DNA of 50,181 nucleotides from contig CAIYUV010000142.1 of NCBI GenBank assembly GCA_903929475.1, positions 1 through 50,181 of the forward strand, written 5' to 3'. Below are positions 33,792 through 41,995 of the stretch, piece after piece. The notes below the pieces were generated by a model that was not told the DNA's origin, made no database searches, and worked only from the letters and a program-made list of their open reading frames with translations. Positions within the stretch are counted from its first letter, which is position 1. The number at the start of each line of letters is the position of its first letter. This stretch comes from an uncultured Spartobacteria bacterium. GTDB taxonomy: Bacteria; Verrucomicrobiota; Verrucomicrobiia; Chthoniobacterales; Chthoniobacteraceae. A program made the position numbers and the translations under genes.

Positions 33792-36521
33792 ATGAGCAAG
33801 CCAATAGCGGGACAACGATGGGTGAGTGACAGCGAGCCGGAGCTGGGGCTCGGGATTATTCTGCGCGCGGAGTTCGGGCGCGTGGAGGTGTTTTTTCATG
33901 CGGCGGGGGAGCAGCGGCAGTATGCGATGGAGTCGGCACCGCTGCGCCGGGTGCAGTTTGCGGTGGGGGATAAAATCAAATCGCACGAAGGGAAGGAGCT
34001 GGTCGTGGAGGCGGTGGAGGATCGCAAGGGGCTGCTGGTGTATCGCTGCGGCAAGCGCGATTTGCCGGAGGCGGAGCTTTCGGATTCGATCAGTTTCAGC
34101 AAGCCGGAGGATCGGCTGTTTGCGGGGCAGGTGGATGAGCTGGCGACGTTCGATTTGCGCACGGAGGCGCTGCGCAGGCGGAGTGAACTGCGGCGTTCGC
34201 GGGTGCGGGGCTTTGTGGGAGGTCGTGTGGATTTGCTGCCGCACCAGATGTTCATCGCGGGGGAGGTGGCGGGGCGGCTGGTGCCGCGCGTGTTGCTGGC
34301 GGACGAGGTGGGGCTGGGGAAGACGATTGAGGCGGGGTTGATTTTGCACCGGCTGCACATCACGGGCCGTGCGCCGCGAATCCTGATTCTGGTGCCGGAG
34401 CCGCTGGTGCATCAGTGGTTCGTGGAGATGTATCGGCGCTTTAACATGCTGTTCAGCCTTTTCGACGAGGAGCGCTGCGGGGCGATTGAATTGCACGACG
34501 CGGAGGCGAATCCGTTCCTCGATAGTCAGCTCGTGATTTGCAGCATCGGCTTTCTCGCGAAGAGCGAGGCGCGCACTCGGCAGGTGGTGGAGGCGGGCTG
34601 GGATTTGCTGGTGGTGGACGAGGCGCATCACATGGAATGGACGCCGCAGGCGGCGAGTCCGCAGTATTCGCTCGTCGAGGCGCTGGCGCAAAAAACGCCG
34701 GGGCTTCTCCTTCTCACGGCGACACCGCAGCAACTCGGGCCGGAGGGGCATTTCGCACGGCTCCGATTGCTCGATGCGAACCGTTACGATGATCTCGGGA
34801 AATTTGTGGAGGAGGCGGAGCACTACGAGCAGGTGGCGCTGGCGCTGGATCGTTTGCTCGCGGGTCAGGCGTTGAGCGCTGCGGATCGGAAACTTTTTGC
34901 AAGCCAGTCCCCGCGCATCGCCCAGCACTGCGACGCTCTCGCCGATGATGCTGCCGCGCGCACAAGTCTCGTGGGCGAATTGCTCGATGCTTTCGGAACG
35001 GGGCGCGTGATGTTTCGCAATACTCGTGCTGCGCTGTCGGGTTTTCCGAAGCGCAAGGCGCGCCTCGTGCCGCTCACGGGCGAAGACGAGACGGATGCGA
35101 AGGTGAAGTGGCTGGCGGGTTTGCTGCGGGAGTTTGAGGGCGAAAAGATTCTGCTCATTTGCAAAACGCGCGCGCTCGTGGAGGAAATCGCCGAGCGCCT
35201 CCAGCGCGTGGTGAATGTGAATGCGGGTGTCTTCCACGAGGGGCTCACGCTGCTTCAACGCGACCGCAACGCAGCGTATTTCTCGGAACCGGAGGGTGCG
35301 CGCATTTTGATCTGCTCGGAAATCGGCAGCGAAGGGCGGAACTTCCAGTTTGCGCATCATCTCGCGCTTTTCGATCTGCCATCGAATCCCGAATTGCTAG
35401 AGCAACGCATCGGTCGCCTCGATCGCATCGGGCAGACGGCGACGATTCAAATCCACGTCCCCTACGTGAAGGGCAGCGACTCGGAAGTGCTTGCGCGCTG
35501 GTATCACGAGGGCCTCGGCGCGTTTGAAAAAAATCCCCACGGCGCGGCGGAGATCGGTCGAGAGCTGAGCGAGACGCTCGCGGTGCTCTGCGAGAAGTTC
35601 GATGCGAAAAAGCTGACTGCTTTCATCAAGAAGACGCGCGACCTCCACGCGAAGGTCGCGAAGAAGCTCGAGCGCGGTCATGACCGTCTGCTCGAACTGA
35701 ATTCGTGCAAGCCCGCGCAGGCTGCGGAATTGATTCAAGCTGTCCGCGCTGCCGATGCGGACGAAGGTTTTGAAAAGTTCTGCATCGAGCTTTTCGACCA
35801 CTTCGGCGTGCAGGTGGAGGATCACAGCATTCGCACGTTGTTGCTCAAGCCGGGGCATCTGATTACCGATGCATTCCCTGCGATTCCTGCCGACGGAATG
35901 ACGGTGACTTTCGACCGCACGCGCGCGCTGAGCCGCGAGGACATCGGGCTGATGACAGGCGACCATCCGCTCATCACGAGTTCGCTGGATTTACTGCTCG
36001 GCGCCGAATCAGGAAACAGCGCCTTCGGTGTTTGGAAAGGCGGCTCCGAGGCCATCTTCCTGGAAATTCATTCCGTCGTGGAATGTGTCGCGCCCGCCGC
36101 ACTGCACGTGGATCGATTTCTGCCAGCGACACCGGTGCGTGTCGTGGTGGATCACGCGCTCGCTGAGCGCGGCGATGATGAGGAGCTACGCGAGGCGCAT
36201 CTGGAGAAGGGCGATATTTTCCGTCTGCTCGATCGCGGCGCCGTGAAGCGAAAGTTGCTCCCTTCAATGCTAAGCAAAGCACAGGCGTTCGCCGCTGATC
36301 GGATGAAGACACTCGTCGCCGACGCTGCGGCAGCAATGAACACTCAACTCGCCGCAGAAATCGAGCGACTGGAAACACTCCGCACGATCAACGATCATGT
36401 TCGTCCCGAGGAAATCGCCGCCTTGCAGCAGCAGAAAAACGAGCTGCAAAGTGCAATCGAATCGGCGCGCTTGAGGCTGGATTCGCTCCGGCTCGTGCTT
36501 CGCCTGCCGGCGGGAAAATAA
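33792..36521 (+). CDS. rapA: RapA-type Swi2/Snf2 ATPase
   Basis: A 909-residue homologue of E. coli RapA (968 aa), the RNA-polymerase-associated ATPase that recycles polymerase. The N-terminus MSKPIAGQRWVSDSEPELGLG and the KPEDRLFAGQVDEL segment match RapA's Tudor-like N-terminal domains closely, not just the helicase core. Walker A is DEVGLGKT (171-178) and the DEAH box is at 276-279; RIGRLDRIGQ is motif VI. The C-terminal region continues in RapA fashion, with coiled-coil stretches near the end. The frame is open back to 33609, but ATG 33792 matches the RapA start. It precedes the PDH genes by 56 bases. Confidence 0.92.
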   Translation: MSKPIAGQRWVSDSEPELGLGIILRAEFGRVEVFFHAAGEQRQYAMESAPLRRVQFAVGDKIKSHEGKELVVEAVEDRKGLLVYRCGKRDLPEAELSDSISFSKPEDRLFAGQVDELATFDLRTEALRRRSELRRSRVRGFVGGRVDLLPHQMFIAGEVAGRLVPRVLLADEVGLGKTIEAGLILHRLHITGRAPRILILVPEPLVHQWFVEMYRRFNMLFSLFDEERCGAIELHDAEANPFLDSQLVICSIGFLAKSEARTRQVVEAGWDLLVVDEAHHMEWTPQAASPQYSLVEALAQKTPGLLLLTATPQQLGPEGHFARLRLLDANRYDDLGKFVEEAEHYEQVALALDRLLAGQALSAADRKLFASQSPRIAQHCDALADDAAARTSLVGELLDAFGTGRVMFRNTRAALSGFPKRKARLVPLTGEDETDAKVKWLAGLLREFEGEKILLICKTRALVEEIAERLQRVVNVNAGVFHEGLTLLQRDRNAAYFSEPEGARILICSEIGSEGRNFQFAHHLALFDLPSNPELLEQRIGRLDRIGQTATIQIHVPYVKGSDSEVLARWYHEGLGAFEKNPHGAAEIGRELSETLAVLCEKFDAKKLTAFIKKTRDLHAKVAKKLERGHDRLLELNSCKPAQAAELIQAVRAADADEGFEKFCIELFDHFGVQVEDHSIRTLLLKPGHLITDAFPAIPADGMTVTFDRTRALSREDIGLMTGDHPLITSSLDLLLGAESGNSAFGVWKGGSEAIFLEIHSVVECVAPAALHVDRFLPATPVRVVVDHALAERGDDEELREAHLEKGDIFRLLDRGAVKRKLLPSMLSKAQAFAADRMKTLVADAAAAMNTQLAAEIERLETLRTINDHVRPEEIAALQQQKNELQSAIESARLRLDSLRLVLRLPAGK

Positions 36522-36540
36522 TTTCTGCTGCAAGAAACCG

Positions 36541-36570
36541 TTGCCTGCCAAGCATCGCGCCCGCTAGTTT
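36541..36570 (+). promoter_or_regulatory. Predicted promoter of PDH genes
   Basis: TTGCCT at 36541-36546, an 18-base spacer and TAGTTT at 36565-36570 form a sigma70-like site. The pdhA ATG begins only 7 bases after the -10, so transcripts would start at or just before the ATG, giving a leaderless or nearly leaderless mRNA. There is no Shine-Dalgarno site in between. Confidence 0.4.
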
Positions 36571-36577
36571 CCAACCC

Positions 36578-37609
36578 ATGCTGCAAACCAGCCCAGCCGT
36601 GCGCAACGATGCGCGGCCCGATGAAAACAAGGCGCGCGCGCTTACCGCGTATCGCTGGATGATCCTTGCCCGCGTGCTGGAGGAAAAACTCGCGAGCCTG
36701 TATCGCGGCGGAAAAATCACGGGCGGTGTGTTTCTCGGGAAAGGGCAGGAGGCGTTGAGCGCGGCGATTGGCACTGCTTTAAAAAAGGGCGATATTTTTG
36801 CACCGCTCATTCGTGATATGGCGGGGCGTCTGGCTTTTGGTGAGAGCGTGCTCGAAGCTGCGCGCACTTATCTCGGATCACGACTTGGGCCGATGCGCGG
36901 GCGTGATGGAAACATTCACCGTGGAAAGCCACGCGATGGTTACTACGCGATGATTTCGCATCTCGGCGCGATGGTTTCGACGGTCGCAGGCGGTTTGTTC
37001 GCGCGGCGGGCGAGGGGCGAGACGGGTGTTGTCGGTGCAACCTGCATAGGTGATGGCGCGACTTCCACGGGAAGTTTTCACGAGGGGCTGAACATGGCGG
37101 CGGTCGAAAAGCTACCGCTCGTCGTGATCGTCGCGAACAACCAATACGCCTACTCAACTCCCACTGCCCGGCAGTATGCGTGCGAGGATCTTGTTCAGCG
37201 CGCGGCGGGCTATGGCGTGGCCGGATACAAAATCGACGGCACCGACCCGAGTGCCTGCGTCGAGGTCGTTCACGAAGCTGTCGCACGCGCGCGCGCCGGA
37301 GCCGGGCCGCAGATGGTGGTGGCGGATCTGCTGCGACTCGTCGGTCACGGCGAACACGATGATTTTCACTACATGAACCACGCGCTGAAGCTCGCGCCCA
37401 TCGGACGGGATTGTCTGGATGTCGCACGCGAGCAACTCATCGCATCCGGCGACGCAACACGCGCGCAACTCGACACGATGCGCAATCAGGCTGCCGCCGA
37501 GGTGGAGAGCGCCTGTGGGACTGCACTGCGCGAGGCGCTGCCAAATCCGAGCGAAGAAGATTGGTGCGCGCTGAGCACGCGCCGACTTTCCGAAGGAGGC
37601 CAGCAGTGA
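36578..37609 (+). CDS. pdhA: Pyruvate dehydrogenase E1 component, alpha subunit
   Basis: A 343-residue thiamine-diphosphate-dependent E1 alpha, which with E1 beta decarboxylates pyruvate (or a related 2-oxo acid). The ThDP motif GDGATSTGSFHEGLNMAAV...VIVANNQYAYSTP runs from about 158 to 194, and RGGKITGGVFLGKGQEAL is the N-terminal signature. E1alpha, E1beta and E2 genes follow one another with gaps of 58 and 16 bases. No E3 (lipoamide dehydrogenase) follows; it must be encoded elsewhere. Branched-chain or acetoin dehydrogenase cannot be excluded by eye. Confidence 0.9.
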   Translation: MLQTSPAVRNDARPDENKARALTAYRWMILARVLEEKLASLYRGGKITGGVFLGKGQEALSAAIGTALKKGDIFAPLIRDMAGRLAFGESVLEAARTYLGSRLGPMRGRDGNIHRGKPRDGYYAMISHLGAMVSTVAGGLFARRARGETGVVGATCIGDGATSTGSFHEGLNMAAVEKLPLVVIVANNQYAYSTPTARQYACEDLVQRAAGYGVAGYKIDGTDPSACVEVVHEAVARARAGAGPQMVVADLLRLVGHGEHDDFHYMNHALKLAPIGRDCLDVAREQLIASGDATRAQLDTMRNQAAAEVESACGTALREALPNPSEEDWCALSTRRLSEGGQQ

Positions 37610-37667
37610 GAATTTTCACCATCACAGCTTTGGAGCAATTTTTCTCCGCCCATAACTAGCTTCGACC

Positions 37668-38669
37668 GTGTTCCAAAATCAAACCGCCACTACTGCTCAA
37701 ACCGGGACGATTACCTACCTTGAGGCGATCCGTGCAGCGCAGCGTAAATTGCTCGCGGAAGACGAACGCGTTTTCATCTACGGGCAGGACATCGCGGACT
37801 TCGGCGGCGCATTCAAAGCGACAAAGGGACTGGCGAAGGAGTTTCCCGGACGCGTGATTGATTCGCCTATTTCCGAGGATGCGCAAGTCGGGCTCGCCAT
37901 TGGCGCAGCGCTCGAAGGGATGCGCCCGATTGTCGAAATGCAGTTCGCGGATTTTTCCACCTGCGGCCTCACGCAAATTCTCCAGCACGCGGCGACGATG
38001 TTTTGGCGGACGGGCGTGCCGTGTCCCATCGTTGTGCGACTTCCCAGCGGTGGCACTGCGGGTGCCGGGCCGTTTCATTCGCAAAGCATGGAGGCTCTCT
38101 ACGCGCATTATCCCGGTATCGTGGTGATGACTCCCGCGACGGTCGAGGATGCCTACACGATGTTGCTCGAAGCTGTGGAAATTGATGACCCAGTCATCTT
38201 CTGCGAGCACAAGTATCTCTATTACCATCTCAAAGCCGACGGTCTTCCCGATGTCGCTTTGCCTACGGGAAAGGCGCGCATCGCTCGCGCGGGCCGCGAT
38301 GCAACGATCGTTACATACTCTGCGATGGTTCACGAAAGTATCGCGTGTGCGGAGGAACTCGCTGCCGAGGGTTGGGAAATCGAAGTCGTGGATTTGCGCA
38401 GCGTGAAGCCTCTCGATACGGACACCATTCTTGGGAGCGTCGCCCGAACGGGACGCTTGCTTGCTGTGGGTGAGGCTTTCCCGTGGGGCGGCGTGACAGC
38501 CGAGGTGCTCGCCCGCATTGCCACGGAGGGTTTCGGACTTCTCGATGCTCCGCCGATGCGTTTGAACGCAAAGGACACGCCGGTTCCTTATCATCCAAAC
38601 CTCTGGGGCACCCATCGCCCAACCGCACGGGCAATCACCAGTGCGATGCGCGATTTGCTCCGCAGTTAA
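37668..38669 (+). CDS. pdhB: Pyruvate dehydrogenase E1 component, beta subunit
   Basis: A 333-residue E1 beta starting at a GTG. Typical motifs are YLEAIRAAQRKLLAEDERVFIYGQDIADFGG, ISEDAQVGLAIGAALEGMRPIVEMQFADF, RLPSGGTAGAGPFHSQSMEA and VVDLRSVKPLDTDTI. It supplies half of the thiamine site and binds E2. It is 58 bases after pdhA and 16 bases before pdhC; the spacer before it holds a GTGA/TCAC palindrome but no promoter I can support. Confidence 0.92.
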   Translation: MFQNQTATTAQTGTITYLEAIRAAQRKLLAEDERVFIYGQDIADFGGAFKATKGLAKEFPGRVIDSPISEDAQVGLAIGAALEGMRPIVEMQFADFSTCGLTQILQHAATMFWRTGVPCPIVVRLPSGGTAGAGPFHSQSMEALYAHYPGIVVMTPATVEDAYTMLLEAVEIDDPVIFCEHKYLYYHLKADGLPDVALPTGKARIARAGRDATIVTYSAMVHESIACAEELAAEGWEIEVVDLRSVKPLDTDTILGSVARTGRLLAVGEAFPWGGVTAEVLARIATEGFGLLDAPPMRLNAKDTPVPYHPNLWGTHRPTARAITSAMRDLLRS

Positions 38670-38685
38670 ACTCAGATTTTTAGCC

Positions 38686-39873
38686 ATGCCCCGCATACCA
38701 ATCACCATGCCGCAACTCGGCGAATCCATTGCCGAGGCAACCATCGTTCATTTGCCAATCAAAGTCGGCGATCCTGTCGCCGCCGATCAGGACGTGATGG
38801 AGGTTGAAACACAAAAGGCGACGATGGGCGTCACGGCACCGTGCAGCGGAACGCTGGCGGAAATTTCAGTCGAACTGCAAAAGAGCTACGCCGTCGGAAG
38901 TGTGCTCGGCTATCTTGATGTGAGCGCGGAGGACGCGCAGCGGCTCGGACTGAGCGAGCAAGCTCCGAAGCTGGAGGGAGGCGATACCGATGGCTACAAT
39001 GCCCCGACTGCCACGGCAAATGTCATGCCGACCGTCCACGGTCTTCCCGTTCCCGCGCACGCTGGCGGGCTCGCGTATATGTCGCCGAGGATGAAGGCGC
39101 GCATGAACGAACTCGGCCTTCACGCTGCTGATTTGGCGGGCATTGCCGGAAGTGGAGCGGCAGGGCGCGTAACCATCGAGGACCTCGAAGATTTTCTCTA
39201 CCGCCTCGATGAACACGAGCAGACGAAAGCCTCGCCGATGCGTATTGCCGTTGCTGACGCGATGCGCCGTTCGTGGACACGTCCGCTTGCGAATGTGGGT
39301 CGTCCCGTGCAGCTCGATGCATTGCTCGCCCATCGCAAACAGCAAACGCCGAAAGCAGGGCCTGCGCTTTACGCATCGCGAGCTCTCGCCATCGCTCTCG
39401 GTGAAAATCGAGCAATCGCGGGGCGTCTGGTCGGTGGTAAAATTGTCCACCCAAAGGCGATTGATGTCGGATTTGCAGTCGAGGCAGACGATGGCGTGCT
39501 AGTCCCCGTTTTACGCAACGCCGATCAAGTCTCCCTCTCAAAACTCATCGCCCGCTACGACGAACTTGTCGAACTCGCCCGCGCACGCCGCCTGCCTGCC
39601 AGCGCGCAAGGCGGTAGCATCGCCACGGTGACAAACTTTGGAACATTTGGTCTGACATGGGCAACGCCCATTCCGTTGCCTGAGCAGACGCTGCTGCTCG
39701 GTCTCGGCGCAGGACGGGTCGTCCCGAATTGGGACAAGGAGAAAGGCCAGTTTGTTCCTGTGACCGAGGCGGAACTCACACTGAGTTTCGATCACCGTGT
39801 GCTTGACGGTGGTGCGGCTGGACGACTCTTGCAGCGAATCGTCGAACTCCTGCAAGCGCCCGAGAAGCTTTGA
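38686..39873 (+). CDS. pdhC: Dihydrolipoamide acyltransferase, E2 component
   Basis: A 395-residue E2 with one lipoyl domain (1-78, lipoylated lysine K44 in ETQKATM), a flexible linker, a peripheral subunit-binding domain (about 125-165, SPRMKARMNELGLHAADLAGIAGSG) and a shortened catalytic domain ending in SFDHRVLDGGAAG, which carries the acyltransferase histidine and aspartate. The lipoyl sequence ETQKAT differs from the more usual ETDKA. The frame opens at 38641, overlapping pdhB, but MPRIPITMPQLGES at 38686 is the true start. It ends 19 bases from the convergent sprT-like gene. Confidence 0.92.
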   Translation: MPRIPITMPQLGESIAEATIVHLPIKVGDPVAADQDVMEVETQKATMGVTAPCSGTLAEISVELQKSYAVGSVLGYLDVSAEDAQRLGLSEQAPKLEGGDTDGYNAPTATANVMPTVHGLPVPAHAGGLAYMSPRMKARMNELGLHAADLAGIAGSGAAGRVTIEDLEDFLYRLDEHEQTKASPMRIAVADAMRRSWTRPLANVGRPVQLDALLAHRKQQTPKAGPALYASRALAIALGENRAIAGRLVGGKIVHPKAIDVGFAVEADDGVLVPVLRNADQVSLSKLIARYDELVELARARRLPASAQGGSIATVTNFGTFGLTWATPIPLPEQTLLLGLGAGRVVPNWDKEKGQFVPVTEAELTLSFDHRVLDGGAAGRLLQRIVELLQAPEKL

Positions 39874-39892
39874 ACCAACACAGCTTTTGGAG

Positions 39893-40432
39893 CTACACGC
39901 CAGCTTTAAGCATTTTGTTTTCTACCTTCTCAAAACGATAGCGCGCGTCGTAGCGGCCACGATTGTGTTTTCTGCAACAGCGGATGCAGGCTGCGCCGCG
40001 TGAGAGCGGTTTCACACGCGCAATTTCCACTGCGCATGACGGGCAGCGATAGAAAAGTTTGCGTGCGACTGTGCGGCGGGGCAGGGGAAGTTCGTGCGTG
40101 CGCTTTTCGTCCTTCAGTCCGAGGTCGCGGCAGGCGCGCTTCCACTCGGCTCCGTGGGGCGAAATGCGGCGGCCTTTTGCGCGATCATGTGCGAGGAGAT
40201 GGGCGAGTTCGTGGCGCAGGGTGCGCTGGATTTCCTCCTCGCCGAATTCTGCGAGTCGTGGATTCAAAGTAATGAGGGACTGACGCCAGTATGCCATCCC
40301 GGCGGTGCTGCGCATTCGCGAGTTCCAACGGATTTTCAGCACACTGGCGAGATGGTTGGCCTGCTGTGCGATGAGCTGGGTTCTGGCTTCCGAAAGCAAT
40401 TTGTCAGAATTTGGAAGTGTGAGATTTTCCAC
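39893..40432 (-). CDS. SprT-like zinc metalloprotein
   Basis: A 179-residue SprT-family protein. The metalloprotease motif HELAH is at 74-78, followed by the third histidine in HGAEWKRAC near residue 94. A C-terminal zinc-ribbon pattern CPSC...CIRCC is at about 135-158. The eukaryotic relative Spartan cleaves DNA-protein crosslinks; bacterial roles are unproven. The start is GTG 40432, supported by AAGGAG five bases upstream (40438-40443). An alternative frame beginning at ATG 40521 (MQFDFFKRLFIKAPKKK) crosses a run of nine A and would join this frame after a one-base slip. It is 100 bases after the cysteine desulfurase gene on the same strand. Confidence 0.85.
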   Translation of the reverse strand: MENLTLPNSDKLLSEARTQLIAQQANHLASVLKIRWNSRMRSTAGMAYWRQSLITLNPRLAEFGEEEIQRTLRHELAHLLAHDRAKGRRISPHGAEWKRACRDLGLKDEKRTHELPLPRRTVARKLFYRCPSCAVEIARVKPLSRGAACIRCCRKHNRGRYDARYRFEKVENKMLKAGV

Positions 40433-40437
40433 TCTCG

Positions 40438-40443
40438 CTCCTT
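40438..40443 (-). promoter_or_regulatory. Ribosome binding site of the sprT-like gene
   Basis: AAGGAG on the minus strand, five bases before GTG 40432. It is the main reason to prefer this start over reading in from the upstream ATG at 40521. Confidence 0.7.
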
Positions 40444-40532
40444 CGCTTTTCCCTGTGCGGGCAGCACCTGTTTTTTTTTAGGTGCTTTGATGAACAGACG
40501 CTTGAAAAAGTCGAACTGCATGAGTGCGGAAA

Positions 40533-41672
40533 TTAAGCGGTGATGCGTGCAAAGACAGCGCGCATCCGTATGATGGCTTCGTCAATTTCCGCAGCGGTTG
40601 TCGTTTTTCCGAGGGAAAATCTCACGGTCGCTTGGGCGATTTCGACAGGCACGCCCATCGCGAGCAGCACGTGTGAAGGCTGGATGCTGCCGACCATGCA
40701 CGCACTACCGCTCGATACGCAGATTCCTGCGAGGTCGAACGAAATGATCAGACTTTCGCCATCCATTCCTGGGAAGCTGACGTTCAGTGTGTTGGGCAGG
40801 CTGTTCTCGATTGCGCCGTTGCGCACTGCGGCTGGAAAGATCGAGCGCACTCCTTCCCAGAGTTTTTCGCGCAGCGTGCTCTGACGTGTAATTTCATTTT
40901 CGAGATCAAAGAGTGCCAGTTCTGCGGCGACGGCGAGGCCAACGATAGCTGCGGTGTTTTCCGTGCCTGCACGACGATCACCTTCGTGGCTGCCGCCAAA
41001 GGCGATGCGTTCAATCGGCAGTCCGCCGCGCAGCCACAGCAACCCCGCACCTTTCGGCCCATAAAATTTGTGAGCCGCAAGGGAGACCGCATCGAAGCCG
41101 CTCGCGCCTAGCGGCGGCAGAGGCTCCTTGCCGAAGCTTTGGATCGCATCGCTATGAAAAAGCACGCCCCGCTCACGACACATTGCGGCGAGCTTCTCCG
41201 CGGGCTGCTTCACGCCAGTCTCGTTGTTCGCAGTCATCACCGAGACGAGCGTGGTCTCCGGCGTAAAAGCGGACGCCAGTCGCGCCGGGTCGAGTTGTCC
41301 GTTCGCCTCCACGGGCAGGATGCTGATGCGGAAGCCCTCGCTCTTTTCCAAATGCTCGAACGCGTGCAGCACCGCGTGGTGCTCGGTCGCGCAGGTGATG
41401 ACGTGCTTCCCACGCTCTGCGTTTTTCCGGGCGAGTCCGATGATGGCGAGATTGTCCGCCTCGGTGCCGCCGCCGGTGAAGATGATCTCATGCGGCCGGG
41501 CACCCAGCAATTTGGCGACACGATCGCGCGCATCGTCAATCGCAGCCCGCGCCTCGCGTCCGGCTGCGTGAATGGACGATGGATTGCCGTGCCATCGTTC
41601 CAAGCAGGGCCGCATCGCATCGAGCACTGCCGGGGAGAGCGGCGTCGTGGCGTTGTGGTCGAGATAAATCAT
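40533..41672 (-). CDS. Cysteine desulfurase (IscS/NifS family)
   Basis: A 379-residue PLP enzyme that takes sulfur from cysteine for Fe-S clusters and tRNA thiolation. MIYLDHNATTPL is the classic start; the PLP lysine lies in LAAHKFYGPKG, and the active-site cysteine is in SSGSACMVGS near the C-terminus. The frame is open to 41834, but ATG 41672 (or 41684) matches family starts. No IscU or IscR gene is adjacent; the serine acetyltransferase gene is nearby on the same strand, separated only by a small lipoprotein gene, which fits cysteine metabolism. Confidence 0.93.
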   Translation of the reverse strand: MIYLDHNATTPLSPAVLDAMRPCLERWHGNPSSIHAAGREARAAIDDARDRVAKLLGARPHEIIFTGGGTEADNLAIIGLARKNAERGKHVITCATEHHAVLHAFEHLEKSEGFRISILPVEANGQLDPARLASAFTPETTLVSVMTANNETGVKQPAEKLAAMCRERGVLFHSDAIQSFGKEPLPPLGASGFDAVSLAAHKFYGPKGAGLLWLRGGLPIERIAFGGSHEGDRRAGTENTAAIVGLAVAAELALFDLENEITRQSTLREKLWEGVRSIFPAAVRNGAIENSLPNTLNVSFPGMDGESLIISFDLAGICVSSGSACMVGSIQPSHVLLAMGVPVEIAQATVRFSLGKTTTAAEIDEAIIRMRAVFARITA

Positions 41673-41752
41673 CGCCGCGAGCATCTGATCTTCGTCTCGC
41701 CTTGGCGAATCGTTTTGCCGTTCGTGTTGAAATGCTGTCACTTTGCATTCCG

Positions 41753-41971
41753 ATGAATTTGAAGTCCTGCCAACGCCTAATGTGCGCGATGTCCATATCC
41801 AGTCTTGTGCTGGTATTTGGCGGCTGCGCCTCAAAGGAAGAGAGAGCCGCTCAACAACGATGGGAGACGGAGGATGAGCGTTCTGCCCGTCGTGTGTTTC
41901 GATCCGGCTGGATCAGGCCGTCCATCACGGAGGAGGACAAGGATTTTTACTATCGCTCGTTTTTGCGCTGA
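41753..41971 (+). CDS. Small putative lipoprotein
   Basis: A 72-residue protein with a signal peptide and lipobox (LVFGGCAS, lipidated Cys near residue 25). The mature part is short, charged and Arg-rich and ends in ITEEDKDFYYRSFLR. I do not recognise a family. Tiny lipoproteins like this are common and easily missed. It is divergent from the cysteine desulfurase gene (80 bases) and converges on cysE (24 bases). ATG 41753 gives a good signal; ATG 41780 is an alternative. Confidence 0.65.
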   Translation: MNLKSCQRLMCAMSISSLVLVFGGCASKEERAAQQRWETEDERSARRVFRSGWIRPSITEEDKDFYYRSFLR

Positions 41972-41995
41972 GGCGATCCGGCCAAATTCATTTTT

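Noticed and set aside
33504-35360. A 618-codon minus-strand frame opposite rapA
   Set aside because: RapA is convincing on the plus strand; this product is Arg/His-rich with no recognisable fold.
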